Source: Gnetum montanum | Lineage: Eukaryota > Streptophyta > Gnetopsida > Gnetales > Gnetaceae | Length of the DNA: 48,715 bases | Direction of reading: 5' to 3' | Assembly: GCA_015680685.1 (NCBI GenBank) | Contig: MNCI01020452.1 | Coordinates: 96,937-145,651 of the forward strand | Part shown: positions 11,898 through 22,704 of the stretch, in pieces | Numbering within the stretch: position 1 is the first letter of the stretch | How the letters are laid out: every line of letters begins with the position of its first letter | Position numbers and translations under genes: made by a program | The notes under the pieces: model-generated | Databases searched by the model: none | Told to the model about the DNA's origin: nothing | What the model saw: only the letters and a program-made list of their open reading frames with translations

Positions 11898-12777
11898 TTT
11901 TCGTAACTAGCTCTTTCTCTCTTGGGTAAGTTAATTTACTTTTTTTTTGTGTATTTTAAGTCATCTCTTTCACAAATGTACTTTGTCAAAGTGCTAACTT
12001 GCTTACATAGCTTGGAACCATTTAGTTTATACAGAGTCCAATGTTTGCTTAGTGAATAATGCTTATGGTTTTTTCCTCATTTCTATCATTGATGCCTTAA
12101 ACCTTTAAAATACTAAAAACATCATAAAACCTTAAAATCCTAAAAAATATTTATTTAATTTTCATTTTCATAAGTTGTGATAACTCAACCTTATCCAAGG
12201 ACATCACAACTATATGGCATGGTGATAGACCATCACGGTTATGACTAAGAGCCATTTTATTACATTTTGTGGGAGGTGTTGCACCTATCCCTTAAGGGAT
12301 TGTGATGTGTGTGTGTGTGTGTGTATGTGTGTGTGAGCACTTCCCCTATCTTTAAGTGGGATTGTGATGCATGTTACTTATTTTTGTTTTGTTCTTATAA
12401 CCATAAAATACGTAAAAATTATAAAACATAAAATCATAAGTGTTTTCCTTTACTCTCTCTTTCTATGTGGTTACATGGAATTCAATTGTATCATATGTAT
12501 TATAATATATTTTACATTTTTTGAATGCAATGACATATACAAGTGTTCTTAGTAATTCACTCAACATCATCTTCAAAGCCTACAACTGAATTGCACCATG
12601 ATTTGAATGATAAATCCCTTGGTCCAAGACCGACAGGACCTTTATCATGGTAGGATTGAATATTAGGAGATTCATATTCATTCTTTTCTTTTAAAATATT
12701 TATTTAAATTTGATATTTTTATTTGTGGCATATGTAAGCATGGCTACCATAATTTATGATGATTTTAGGAAGGTTAC
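11898..12777. other. Intergenic stretch between element A and a solo LTR
   Basis: AT-rich, with no gene recognised. It holds a GTAAGT donor-like site at 11926, a GT microsatellite at 12306-12336 flanked by two related blocks (CACCTATCCCTTAAGGGATTGTGATG and CACTTCCCC...GGGATTGTGATG), and long T runs. The 62-codon open frame near 12364-12552 has no recognisable features. Confidence 0.5.
12306..12336. repeat. GT microsatellite
   Basis: A run of GT dinucleotides interrupted once by AT, between two similar GGGATTGTGATG-containing segments. Confidence 0.9.
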
Positions 12778-13672
12778 TGATGAGTGGTAGGTATCCCCTA
12801 TATCCAATCATATGAATCACAAGCATTGATTAGCGATATAGTCAAACTTTGTAGACTTAGTTATCCAAGCGGCCCATATTCCTAAATAGTGAATCATGTA
12901 GTTGTAAGGTCGTTGTTTTATTAACTCATACTTATGTATTATTAGTACGTTTGGTTAAGTATAGGTTAAGGCACATGATATATATTTTTATAAGTATTTT
13001 TTATATTTTTCTCCTAATAGCTAGATAATTGAGTAAGAGTTGAATAATTAAATGTCTAATTGATTACTAGTCAATTAACTATCTTATCCTAACATGGAGT
13101 AATCATTTCCACTTGTTCTACAAATTCTGAACTAGGATTAACACTACTAGGTTACCAAGTGGCTATTGCTGCGCATACCAAATATCCACTACTAGGGTTA
13201 CCAAGCATAACAATTTATGCTCGAAGTGGTCATACTCATGTGTTCATGATTAATTATATTAACTAATTAAAGCATTAATGTAAAGTATTTAGAAAGTAAA
13301 GTGTAGGAAAGTAAAGTTAAGCTAGTCTAAATGCTGCAATGGATTTAGGAAATCTTGATCCTATTACTATTCATTGCAATGCATTCAAGTACATAGGTAC
13401 TCAAATAAAACTTCGCATAATCTCTTAGATTCACACTGTGGAAATTCAGAGAGAAAATATTTTAATTCTAGGAAAAGGAAATTGCAAGAGTTTGGCTACA
13501 ACTATGACCTAACGTGCCATAAAAGTGAGGGATGCACACATTTATATAAGCAATGACTATGTCAACGTTGACGTATTTACATCAACGCTTCCTATCGTGT
13601 GTCGACAAGGATATGTCAATGGGGCTATGTCAACAAGCATGCATCAATGTAATCTGTCTTATTGATGTCTCA
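12778..13672 (-). mobile_element. Solo LTR related to A/C/D, diverged
   Basis: The left end TGATGAGTGGTAGGTATCCCCTA aligns with the ends of the A and C LTRs, and the same U5 landmarks follow ('ctaggttaccaagt', 'ttgcaagagtttggctac'). The sense TATA box is TTATATAAATG near 13541-13550. U3 carries GTCAACGTTGAC, a perfect 12-base palindrome at 13561-13572, and related GTCAAC/ATCAACG units, in the place where relatives have GATATC. No primer site lies on its left and no purine tract on its right, so it is probably solo. The right border (…TCTCA, 13672) is uncertain; the flanks GTTAC and TTAGT are not a clean duplication. Confidence 0.7.
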
Positions 13673-14299
13673 TTAGTTGGATTTTGGTGTTTCAAGATTT
13701 TGATTTAAAAGCTCATTTTATTACATTTGTATCTTCTTTGATTCAGATTATCTTATTCTTAACTCTTTCTAATCAAAATAAAAAATCTTAGTTATCTAAT
13801 ATATTGATGATTTTGACACTCTATTTCTATGTCTAATTTCAATAAATTAATATGACTCACTAAAATATGTATAGCATGGTATGACACCATGATATATAAT
13901 TAGAGAAGAAATTTAGGAAGGCATGTCAAACATAGGAGGTTATGTTTTGATAAAATATAAAGATAGAGAGCAAATCTAGGGACATGGTTAATATTGAATT
14001 TTTTTAGTTAAACAAAACATAGGTTGTATCATAGGAAGTTATAACTTTTATAGGAAGTTACTATCACTATAGAAATATAAGGTTTAGTTGCCAAATGTCA
14101 TGTTGGATAACTATCCATTAAACTCCTTTTTTTCTTAAATAATTTTTTTAATTGAAACATGATTCTTAGAGTCATGTTGGACATGTTGGAGTAATACCCC
14201 AAGTCTCTAAGCATTATACAACCATTCTAAGAACATTATTAATTTATTCCAATACTTTAGAATCTTCCTCAACTAACAATAATAATAATCGGTTGGTGC
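13673..14299. other. Intergenic, nothing recognised
   Basis: AT-rich sequence with no repeat or coding region that I recognise. It ends in a short (AAT)n run at 14276-14290 just before the HSP70-like piece. Confidence 0.4.
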
Positions 14300-15100
14300 T
14301 GTAGGTCAAACGCATGAGAGGTGAAATGCACTTAGGCAGAAAAGACTTCTACACCAATCTGCTGGACTTCTGCGTGGTAAGTTGTTTGTCCGATGGCATG
14401 CAGACTTGGCTGATATGAAACAAAATTCGTGGGCACGTTGCAGTGAGAGTAGTCGTTGGGCATTTGCATCGTGGTTTTTAGCATGTAGGTGCTGTGCAGT
14501 TGGCCCTGCGCCTGCAACTTGGATGGCGGCTGAAGCTTCAACTCTCCTCTCTCGTCTGTCTCTATTTCTGCTTCGGCCGTCGCCCAATTCCAGCGCCGCA
14601 ATGAAAATGCGGCCTCCTCATCTGATATAACCGCCAACGCTTGTGCTCCGCTCTGCTCTGCTCTGCCTGTGCAGCGAATGCGAGCATGCCAAACGCACTC
14701 CCTCTGCTGCAGTAGAAATCGTAATCGATATTGACGCTATGCGCGACAGCTGCGATTTAAGGCTGCGGATTACACGCTCAAAGTTAGAGGAATTGAATGA
14801 GAAACTCTTCCTGCAATGCATCAACATCGTGGAGGACGTGGAAGAGGTCATCCTCGTCGGTGGTTTTGCTCACATTCCTCGGATTCAGCAGTCTTTTGAG
14901 GAGCTTCTGCTGGGGATTTCTCTGTCGCGGACGTCCAACTTCGATGAGGTTGTGGCCATGGGTGCTGTCATCCAAGCTATGAATTTGGCCAACAAGGGCA
15001 TTCAGATTTTGCTTGGGTGCCTTCATTAATGGTGGTGAGATGAACTTCGTGGTGCCCAGGAATACTCCGCTGTCACTATCAAGGAGAAGTGCTACACCAC
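14300..15100 (+). pseudogene. HSP70-like gene fragment
   Basis: Pieces of the HSP70 nucleotide-binding domain and the start of the substrate-binding domain in order on the plus strand. Near 14306 there is 'GEMHLGRKDFYTNLLDFCV' (family: GDTHLGGEDFDNRLVxFxV). After a one-base frameshift comes a helical stretch to about 14437. Then there is an extra segment of roughly 220 bp, and from 14660 'SECEHAKRTPSAAVEI', 'ITRSKLEELNEKLF', 'EVILVGGFAHIPRIQQ' and 'EVVAMGAVIQA'. Near 15015, 'LGAFINGGEMNFVVPRNTPL' marks the linker and first beta strands. About 15 residues of the family (the CLRDAK helix) are missing before VEEVILVGG. The N-terminal third and most of the C-terminal half are absent. It resembles plant cytosolic HSP70 relatives with shortened, divergent sequence. 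It is truncated where the antisense PPR piece starts (about 15100). Confidence 0.75.
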
Positions 15101-15610
15101 CCGCTCCCTCATCATCCTTCTAACCTTGGCAACATCGTCCAACCTTTCAGCAACAGCATAAATGTTGGACAGCAAAGTGGGACCACTAAAATCCCTGGGA
15201 ACCATTTCCTGCAGAAAGGGTACCAAGCTCTCGATTGCTATGCCTTTTGCAGGCCCCCAACAGAGCACTCCATGCCGAGACAATGGGCTTTAAAGACATG
15301 CTGCTGATAGAATCATAAGCTTCTTTGAGATACCCTACCTGAGCAAACAGATCAACCATACTGGCATAATGCTCATTCTGGGACTAATGACAAAATATTG
15401 GATCATTGACTCATAAAAAGCTTTTCCCTTCTCTACCAATCCCCCATGACTGCAAGCTGAAATCAAACACAGGAAAGTGAGACCATCAGGAACCAAAACT
15501 GCTTTCAAAATTCCATCAAATAGCCCTATGGCCTACTCAAGCTGGCCATGATGTGCGAGTCCTCTGATCATGGAATTCCATGCAGACAGTCATGTATTCC
15601 ACAACTCACT
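15100..15610 (-). pseudogene. PPR protein C-terminal fragment
   Basis: On the minus strand the sequence reads as a pentatricopeptide (PLS-class) C-terminal part. A helix pair '..GLAHHGQLE', then 'VPDGLTFLCLISACSHGGLVEKGKAFYES', 'MSHYASMVDLFAQVGYLKEAYDSISSM', 'AWSALLGACKRHSNRELG' and, after frameshifts, 'GPTLLSNIYAVAERLDDVAKVRRMMRERVV' follow the standard last-L, S and E-motif order. At least two frameshifts and an in-frame stop break it. It ends abruptly at the HSP70 junction, before the usual KTPGxSWIE motif. Such proteins bind organellar RNA; this copy cannot. Confidence 0.8.
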
Positions 15611-15639
15611 GACAAGGGCACTGCCCACATAGCAATACT

Positions 15640-16250
15640 GACTAAATCCAAACTTGAGACTCAAGGCATGGGTCTGCCTGCCCTGGATGATCCTCAAGAG
15701 GGAAGAAAAATTCGTGGGATTGTGATCAAAAGCGGTTTTGGATCAGATGTTTTCGCAGGTAATGGATTAGTGGACATGTAAACCAAATGTTGGATTTTAG
15801 GTGATGCAAAGTATGGTGTTTGATGAAATGCCTATGTAAGATGTGGTTTCTTGGAATGCTAGAATGGGCACATTCAGGAAGCTTTGAAAGTTTTTTTATG
15901 ATATGTGGGGAAGTGAGATTGTGGGAGACTTGATCAGTTTTAAGAGTGTCTTTCCTGCCTGTGCTCAGACCCAGGCTTTGCAGTTGAGCCGTTGGATTGT
16001 GAGAAATGGGCTTAAAACTGATGTTATTTTGGAGACTACATTGGTAGATATGTATGCAAAGTGCGGCAGCGTTCATGATTCTAGGCTCATTTTTGACCGA
16101 ATGTCAACAAGGGATGAAATCACATGGAATGCTATGATTATTGCATACGGACAACATGGTCTGGTCTTGGGAAGGAGGCTCTACAACTTTTTGGAACATG
16201 GGGAAGGCTAATGTTAGGCCCGGAGCTACGGCATTTCTGTTGAACTTAGT
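15640..16250 (+). pseudogene. PPR protein internal fragment
   Basis: On the plus strand, several PPR motifs occur in order: 'GRKIRGIVIKSGFGSDVFAGNGLVDM' (stop where Y is expected), 'KMVFDEMPM-DVVSWNA', 'DLISFKSVFPACAQTQALQLSRWI', 'GLKTDVILETTLVDMYAKCGSVHDSRLIFDRMSTRDEITWNAMIIAYGQHGLG', and after a frameshift 'LQLFEHMGKANVRP'. This is PLS-class PPR sequence with at least two stops and two frameshifts. It lies head to head with the antisense PPR piece on its left, so if both came from one gene, one half has been inverted. Confidence 0.8.
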
Positions 16251-16296
16251 GAATTACTAGACCAGCACTGCAAAATCTAAAACCATATGCATTTTC

Positions 16297-16436
16297 TTGA
16301 TTTGCATACATTGCAGTTGCAAGGGTAGTCTTGCTCATGCAGTAACCTATTAACTCTTAAATTTTATTGATTTGCATACATTGCAGTTGCAAGGGTAGTC
16401 TTGCTCATGCAGTAACCTATTAACTCTTAAATTTTA
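16297..16436. repeat. Tandem duplication, 70-bp unit x2, identical
   Basis: The unit beginning TTGATTTGCATACATTGCAG at 16297 repeats at 16367 without a difference to about 16435. The identity suggests a recent event or an assembly artefact. Confidence 0.95.
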
Positions 16437-16905
16437 GAATAAAATTCTGAACTGAATTTTTTTTAATAAATTGTTGCTCCATGAAATGGCTAAAATGTGC
16501 CAACACAAATATGTGATGTTTGAGCTTTAATCCTTGTATGTGCTACTATTTGTCCATGGGCATATCCTCCTCCTTTGTCCTCCTCTTGGCCTCTTTTCCT
16601 TTCCTTGCAAAAGACCTTCAACCTTAAGCATTTTTTTAATATCATCTACAATCACCAAATGATCAATGTTAGTTTTGGTAATTTTTCCTTAATGATTAAC
16701 CCTTTGTGGATCCTTAGTTAACTCAACATTCATAAAAATTCAACATTTAGGCTCAAGGTGACTATGAAATAATGATCCCAAGGCTATGAGGTAACTAAAA
16801 TCATAAAGTTGATTAAGTTATTTTGATTATTTTTATGATTAGTTACCCTGATGTTTTGAAAAATCGGGATGCTAGAAAAATCTCAAAACAAATATCACAT
16901 CCTTA
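16437..16905. other. Intergenic, with one hairpin
   Basis: No gene recognised. An imperfect inverted repeat lies at 16789-16849: arms GGTAACTAAAATCATAAA and TTTATGATTAGTTACC around a 24-base loop. Confidence 0.5.
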
Positions 16906-17520
16906 GCTCCCACAACAAATGAGCTCAACTTTGAAAGCTCACAAGTTTTCAAACATGAAAACAAAAGGTCTAGTTCACATGATGACTAAGATATGTTGAA
17001 TTTGAAGGATAGCTTAATATAAAAGTATTAAAATTGATTGAAATTGATGAGAAGCAGTCTTGAAAGCATGCATAAATTTAGAGAAGTTTCCCATGATGTC
17101 TTTCAGGATGTGATGTTTTGGTTCAAAGCCATAATCAACAAAAGTCATGCTAGTGGGTCCTCCCAAAGTAGGCTCCTATCATAATGCCCTTACATAACCA
17201 CTCCTACAGATGTCCATGGGTATCTTAGAAGTTAAATGTAAATCATGCCTTATTTCAATCAACATACAATTTTCTTAGTTGAAATCTTGCACTATGCTCT
17301 ATAAAACCATTAGGCACATAATTGCATGTAGCAGTAAGATGAATAATGGGACGAGAAGGGATTACAAAGATTAAAATGTGAGATAACTAACCATGTTTGC
17401 AATAGGTTCTTATGTCATTTGTGATTAAGATGATCATCATACCTATTTGTTCAAGTTTTAAACCAAGTCCATACCACTAACAGTCGCCTTCCATTATTTT
17501 GTCCCTTCTTGCCTACCATC
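16906..17520 (-). mobile_element. Element D, left (3' non-coding) part
   Basis: Matches the 3' non-coding region of elements A and C, most clearly at 17147-17200 (ATGCTAGTGGGTCCTCC...AAAGTAGGCTC). It stops at 17520 where the ATTAA target copy and element C begin, and homologous sequence resumes after 27057. Its left end starts with CTCCCACAAC, resembling a polypurine-tract complement, but no LTR lies to the left of it, so the 3' LTR of D is missing. Confidence 0.65.
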
Positions 17521-17525
17521 ATTAA

Positions 17526-18330
17526 TGATGAGTGGCGAGGTACCCCTACACTCAACCATACGAATACGAGCGTTACACGTGCGATTCGGTCGAACTCCGC
17601 AGACTAAGTGCCTACATGCCTTATGGAACACCTAAGGTTAATCAATCGTTGTCCTCCCAAGCTTACTTGTATTTGTTACAATTGTATGGTTAAGTAAGCT
17701 TGAGGCATGTGATTTTTATATCTTTTATGTTTTTATTGCCTATGCTAAGAGAGGAAAGGGGTGAAGAGACTAAGTAACTAACTTTAACTAACTAAGCCTT
17801 AATTATCCTAGCATCAATATCTATTCCCACTTGCCATTTCACACCCTAAACCAATGCAACGCTGCTGGGATTACCAAACGCTATTCGTTACTGGGATTAC
17901 CGAGCATAATGCACATGCTCAAAGCGATTGTACTGAATGCACTTAACTATGAGAGTTAAGGGTTAAGAGAGATTAAGTCCTTAAGAAAGCATTTAAACAA
18001 TTAACAATAATTAAAGTCCTATTTAGCTTAATCCATGCACTACAAGGTTTATCCAAAAGTTCATCTTTATTGTTGTACACAATTGTGTGCTCAGGTACAG
18101 AATTGCTCGAATAAAGATCCATTCAAGTTGGAACTCCTATTGTGGGCACATGGAAATTATTCTAACTCTGGAATGGAAAAATGACAAGAGTTTGGCTAAG
18201 GTCTAGATCTAGATGGGGAAATAAGGGAGAACTACCTCTTATTTATAGAACTGGCAGTGAGCTACGATATCACGTACGTGATATCGCAGGGAAGGATGTG
18301 ATATCGTGTATGCGATATCACGTCCCATCA
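17526..18330 (-). repeat. 3' LTR of element C
   Basis: 805 bp. Sense start TGATGGGACGTGATATCG directly follows the purine tract AGTCATGGGGGTA. U3 carries a perfect 22-base palindrome at 18265-18286 (arm CGATATCACGT) and a second near-palindrome at 18298-18321. TATA (CTATAAATA) is at 18240-18248 and AATAAA near 18065-18075. Confidence 0.92.
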
Positions 18331-20022
18331 TACCCCCATGACTGAATAAAAACTCGTACTCAAGTTCCTTACAAAATATTGGGAAGGTATGGGATTATTG
18401 GCTTGAATGGAACTAAATGGATCATCATTACAGAACATGACAAAAATGGTGTTCACAACAACAAGAGTGAACACTTTATACATTTGATATCAGGCATTAT
18501 TTGGTAGCTGAGAGAGAAGAGAGAAGAGAGAATAAGTCTACTACTACCAACGCCAAGATTGTGTCTTTCGTTGTTCATTCGTAAGCGCACCATCAATCTC
18601 ATTCCTTGCATAACTGCTTCAGCACCAATCCATTCCAAGTGTTCCTTCCAGATCCAATCTGTTGTTGTATGATTGCCATCTGCACACACAACACAGTCTT
18701 ATATTAGCAAGGGTAAATGAATCATAATGCAATTGATACCTTACTTCAGTATAAGGTCCATTGGCTGAGTTGTGATATGGCTGATACGAATCTAGAGATA
18801 TAATATTGGTGCTCACCCGAGGTGTAGGAGTCTAGAGAAAATCAAAAATATTGGGCCAGGACCCCCATGACTGAGAGCAAACCTCCAGTAGCGAGAGAAT
18901 GAAGAAAAAGAAAAGGAACAAGAAAGATGGAAAAAAAGAAACAACTATAACATCGATGAAATGGACATCGAAGATGGAAATGAACAAAATAAAAACTGAT
19001 CACAAAAATGTTTAAGTGAAAGAAATTAACTGATGCACCAAATAAGAATGCTAGTGGGTCCTCCCCAAAGTAGGCTCATGCCCTTAATGCCCTAACAAAC
19101 CCACATTCAAAGAGTCTGTAGGTTCTAGAAATGTCATTTGGAAGTGAGAGTTAAAGTCTTAACCATAAGAATTTACCACAAAGAAAACAATGCGTCAACC
19201 AAAATATACACTAATGATACCGGCAATGAGGTGAACAATGGAGAAAGAAGAGAATGGAATGGAGTCTCAAGAACAAGGTGGTGTACAACCCCTTGTGTAT
19301 TTAATGATTAATGTAACTTAGTAGATCCCATTCCAAGTCCAACCTCAAACAAACCACATCCAATGACTTCACATTAATGAATTCGGCCAATCCATCCACT
19401 TGAAGTAACAAGAATTCCTTCACTATTTTTCTATTGTTCTTTTTTTTTTGTGAACCACACCATGCAAAGACTTATTATTTTTATTTGCTCAGCTTCCTGT
19501 TATTGGAGTAACATTAGAGCAGTAAGAAAAACTCAAGAAGAAAACATCCAAGCACCCAAGAGAATGGCCAACACAAATGTATCAAATTCCCTTGAAGTCA
19601 CACCCTGTTCAATCCTTGAGTCTTTCCTTAGTTTGAGAAATGCCCAGTCACCAATTCATTGATAGTTCTTATTATTTAAAAAGGGAATGTACAGTTCCAA
19701 GCCAAGAGAGACCATAGAATTTTACGGATGTATGGATGAAGTGGACTCATTGCCTGCTATATCAAAAGAACCATACCTTAGTATCAACATCACCACTTAA
19801 AGATAAAAACCAAACATTAGCAACCAATAGAATACAGTTCATACCATCATCAGGAGCACTTATTAGGTGACAAAATTAACAAAATCGATAAATACACACA
19901 CGCACAAATAAACGAAAAAGTATGAATGATGTTGTAAAACAAAAACAACAAAAGTTAAAGAAATTTGTAAAACAAAAATGTGTAAAAAAAATACTTAAAA
20001 AGAAACTAAGGGCCTCAAATAA
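18331..20022 (-). other. 3' non-coding region of element C
   Basis: 1.7 kb with no coding sequence recognised, homologous to the same region of A and D. It holds the 3' polypurine tract (complement CCCCCATGACT at 18333-18343), a second copy of the same motif at 18862-18872, and long T and A runs. Confidence 0.6.
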
Positions 20023-20205
20023 TCAGCATAGGTGGCCATCTCCCCCATGATTGAATTGAAAGGGAGAGATCCCAAATAATGAGCGAGGTTTTCTGGTATC
20101 AAAGGTGTGATTTGCACTGTCTATTCTTAGTTCATGGAAGGGTTTTGTTTGTTGCACATTGGCCAGTAATTTCTTATTAGGGCTTTTAGGCTTGTATATT
20201 GTCAT
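20023..20205 (-). pseudogene. Element C integrase C-terminal tail
   Basis: Reads 'MTIYKPKSPNKKLLANVQQTKPF' and then '...SLFGISPFQFNHGGDGHLC' to a stop. The S-P-F-Q-x-x-H-G-G-x-G-H ending is shared with element A (3640-3410) despite heavy divergence elsewhere. It has no chromodomain signature. The bases coding the H-G-G part overlap a polypurine motif (complement CCCCCATGA at 20042). Confidence 0.7.
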
Positions 20206-20331
20206 GGCTCCTCAAGGGAAGGTTGTATGAATAATGTAAGGTCCTTCCTACAATGTTTGAAATTTGGTGCATTGTGGTACATGCGTGGGGTTCCAATAAA
20301 GGATCTTATCTCCTAGTTGGTACTTAACCTT

Positions 20332-21231
20332 TCAAATTCTTAAGTCATGACATTGCTTGTTATGTGCCTTGTATAACTCATTTGATGACAAGGCAACCAA
20401 TCGATTCTCGTCTAGCATGTTTAAAGTTGCCAATCTTTGTTTTTGTGCTAGATCATGGTCAAGGTGGAGGTCGCATGTCATGGATAGTGTATGGAGCTCG
20501 ATTTGAATTGGAAGCTTTGGGAATTTTCCATACACTAACTCATAGGGAGAGTAGCCTGTAAGGAGTTTCCAAGTGGAGCGGTATGCCCAGAGGGTATTGT
20601 TTAGTTTAGTGCTCCAATATCGCTTATATTTGCTAATTGTCCTTATTAACATTCTAGTAATCTCCCGATTAGTGACCTCAGCTTGGCCATTAGCTTGGGG
20701 GTGATAAGGTGTAGTCAATTTATGTTCAATCCCTAAGCATTGCATCAATTTTTGAAAGGTTGCACCTGTGAAATGCATTTCGTTATCCAAGATAAGTGCA
20801 TGTGGCACACCAAACCTATTTACGACTTGTTGTTGTACAAATCGTGTAGTTGTAGATGATGTGCAATCTATTACAGCAGTTGCTTCGGCCCATTTTGTCA
20901 TATAGTCAACAACAAAAATGATATAAGCTTTTCCATTGGACATTGGTGTAATGGGCCTCATAAAGTCTATTCCCCAAATGTCAAAGGGTTCTAAAGGTTG
21001 AATCCATTTTTTTGGACCCTCCATTCTAGCTGTCATTCCACCATCATGTTGAAAGCACTCACAGGATTGGACAAAATGATGGGCAACTGGAAATAGTATT
21101 GGCCAGTAATATCCTGCAAGCAGGATCTTGATAGTCGTTCGTCTCCCTACATAGTGAGCCCCACAAGGGCCCTCATGAGCATCCTGGAGAACTCTTAGTT
21201 GGTCCACATCGGGCACACACCATTGAACCAA
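20332..21231 (-). pseudogene. Element C integrase (catalytic domain open)
   Basis: A 299-codon uninterrupted stretch. A zinc-binding HHCC-type part comes first ('HEGPCGAHYVGRR', then H-H-F-V-Q-S-C-E-C-F). The DDE core follows: first D in 'FDIWGIDFMRP', second D in 'LILDNEMHF' (the usual SDNGxHF has G where E stands here), and E in 'ANGQAEVTN'. Then comes 'LWAYRSTWKLLTGYSPYELVYG'. Integrase joins the cDNA ends to host DNA. All three acidic residues are present, but the upstream polyprotein is broken, so expression is doubtful. The open frame does not start at a genuine initiation codon; it is part of pol. Confidence 0.9.
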
Positions 21232-21453
21232 GCAATCAGGATAGATTTTGTAAAGTTATCCTCTAATCTCCATGAAGTACTTGGTTTTGTGAAGAAACTG
21301 TTGTTTCTTCCTAAAGTCCAACCCCTATGGTGTTTGTTGGGAGAGAAGATAGGTGAGAATGCTACTATACCAATTTGTGCCCATGGGTTGGTTATTCACT
21401 ACACTGGCAAAGAGGGTTTCGTTAGGAAAATAATCAGATATGGCATATTTGTC

Positions 21454-22704
21454 CTATTTGTTGTCCGAGCGCAACCGAGATAAGTGATCTGCAACTATGT
21501 TCTCAGTGCCCTTTTGATCTACTATCATTAGATCGAACTCTTGAAGGATTTCCAACCAACGTATAATACGAGGGCTAACTATTGGCTTGTTCATGAGGAA
21601 CCTAATTGCACTATGATCCATATGAATGTACACTTTGTAGCCTAACACATAGTGCCTAAATTTGTCCATTGAAAACACTACAGCCATTAATTCCTTTTTT
21701 GTACTTGTGTAGTTGAGTTATGCACCGACGATACTCTTACTCACACAATGGATGTAATAAAGGCATTTTTGTTCATCTAATTGTGTCAGTATGGCACTTA
21801 AGGCATAATTAGATGCGTTGGTCATTATATGGAATGGTCTAGACCAGTCAGGGGCTTGTAGAATGGGATTTTCCACATGCCTTTGTTTTAGGGTTTGAAA
21901 TTCTCGTTCACATTCCTTGGTCCATTCAAATGGTGCATCCTTCTTCGTTAATTCTACCAATGGTTTGGCAATCTTGGAGAATTTCTCAATGAATATCCTG
22001 TAGTAGCTAATGTGTCCAAGGAATGACCAAATGTCTTTGACAGTGTCTAGTTTTTGACTGATTCCTTGGATGACCTTAACCTTTTCTAGGTCTACCTCTA
22101 TTCCTGACTGTGAAATCTTATGCCCCAGTACTATGCCCTCTTGAACCATCAAATGGCTTTTTTTCCAGTTGAGCTTCAGGTTGGTTTCTACACATCGTTT
22201 TAGCACTTGCTCTAATTAGTCTAGGGCTTGATCTAATCTTGTCCCATAAGTGGAGAAGTTATCCATAAATACTTCCACTTCGTTCCCTATCTACTATTGG
22301 AATATGCTTAGAACTAAACATTGAAATGTGGCAGGAGCATTACACAAGCCAAATGGCATTTTTTTATATGCAAACGTTCCCCAAGGACTAGTGAACATTG
22401 TTTTGGCTTGGTCTTCTGGTGCGATCCATATTTGGTTGTACCCACTATAACCATCTAGAAAACTGTAGTAGCGATGCCCCACTATGGTGTCTAAGACTTG
22501 GTCAACAAATTCCAATGGAAAGTGATCCTTGAATGTTGCCATGTTCAGTAGCCTAAAATCTATACACATCCTCCATTTTCCTCGTTTCTTAGGCACGATC
22601 ACTAGAGGACTAACCCATTTGCTATTAGCAATGGGATATATGAACCTAGCCTTAAGAAGTTGCTCTATCTCTTCTTTTACTATTTGTTTTAATTTCGAGT
22701 TCAA
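21454..22704 (-). pseudogene. Element C reverse transcriptase and RNase H
   Basis: RT at 22704-22206 shows 'EEIEQLLKARFIYPIANSKWVSPLVIVPKKRGKWRMCIDFRLLN', 'FLDGYSGYNQI' and 'MPFGLCNAPATFQ'. The catalytic box reads F-M-D-N (about 22258-22269), so one of the two essential aspartates is changed by a G-to-A transition. The thumb and connection follow at 22206-21718 ('FLGHISYYRIFIEKFSKIAKPL', 'APFEWTKECEREF'). RNase H is at about 21830-21454 ('TNASNYALSAILTQ', 'STKKELMAVVFSMDKFRHYVLG', 'HMDHSAIRFLM'), with D-to-N in the first active-site position. Three stops interrupt the region. Confidence 0.88.

Noticed and set aside
12364-12552. 62-codon hydrophobic open frame
   Set aside because: AT-rich, low-complexity, no family resemblance and no promoter or splice context.
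14306-14637. Minus-strand open frames of 93 and 101 codons
   Set aside because: Partly antisense to the HSP70-like fragment, with no recognisable motif and no supporting signals.
15441-15450. CCCCCATGAC motif in the antisense PPR fragment
   Set aside because: Identical to the polypurine complement of C, but here it encodes the ordinary C-S-H-G-G of a PPR motif; treated as coincidence.
16789-16849. MITE terminal repeats
   Set aside because: The inverted repeat is only about 16-18 bases around a 24-base loop, with no target duplication or longer element; kept only as a hairpin.
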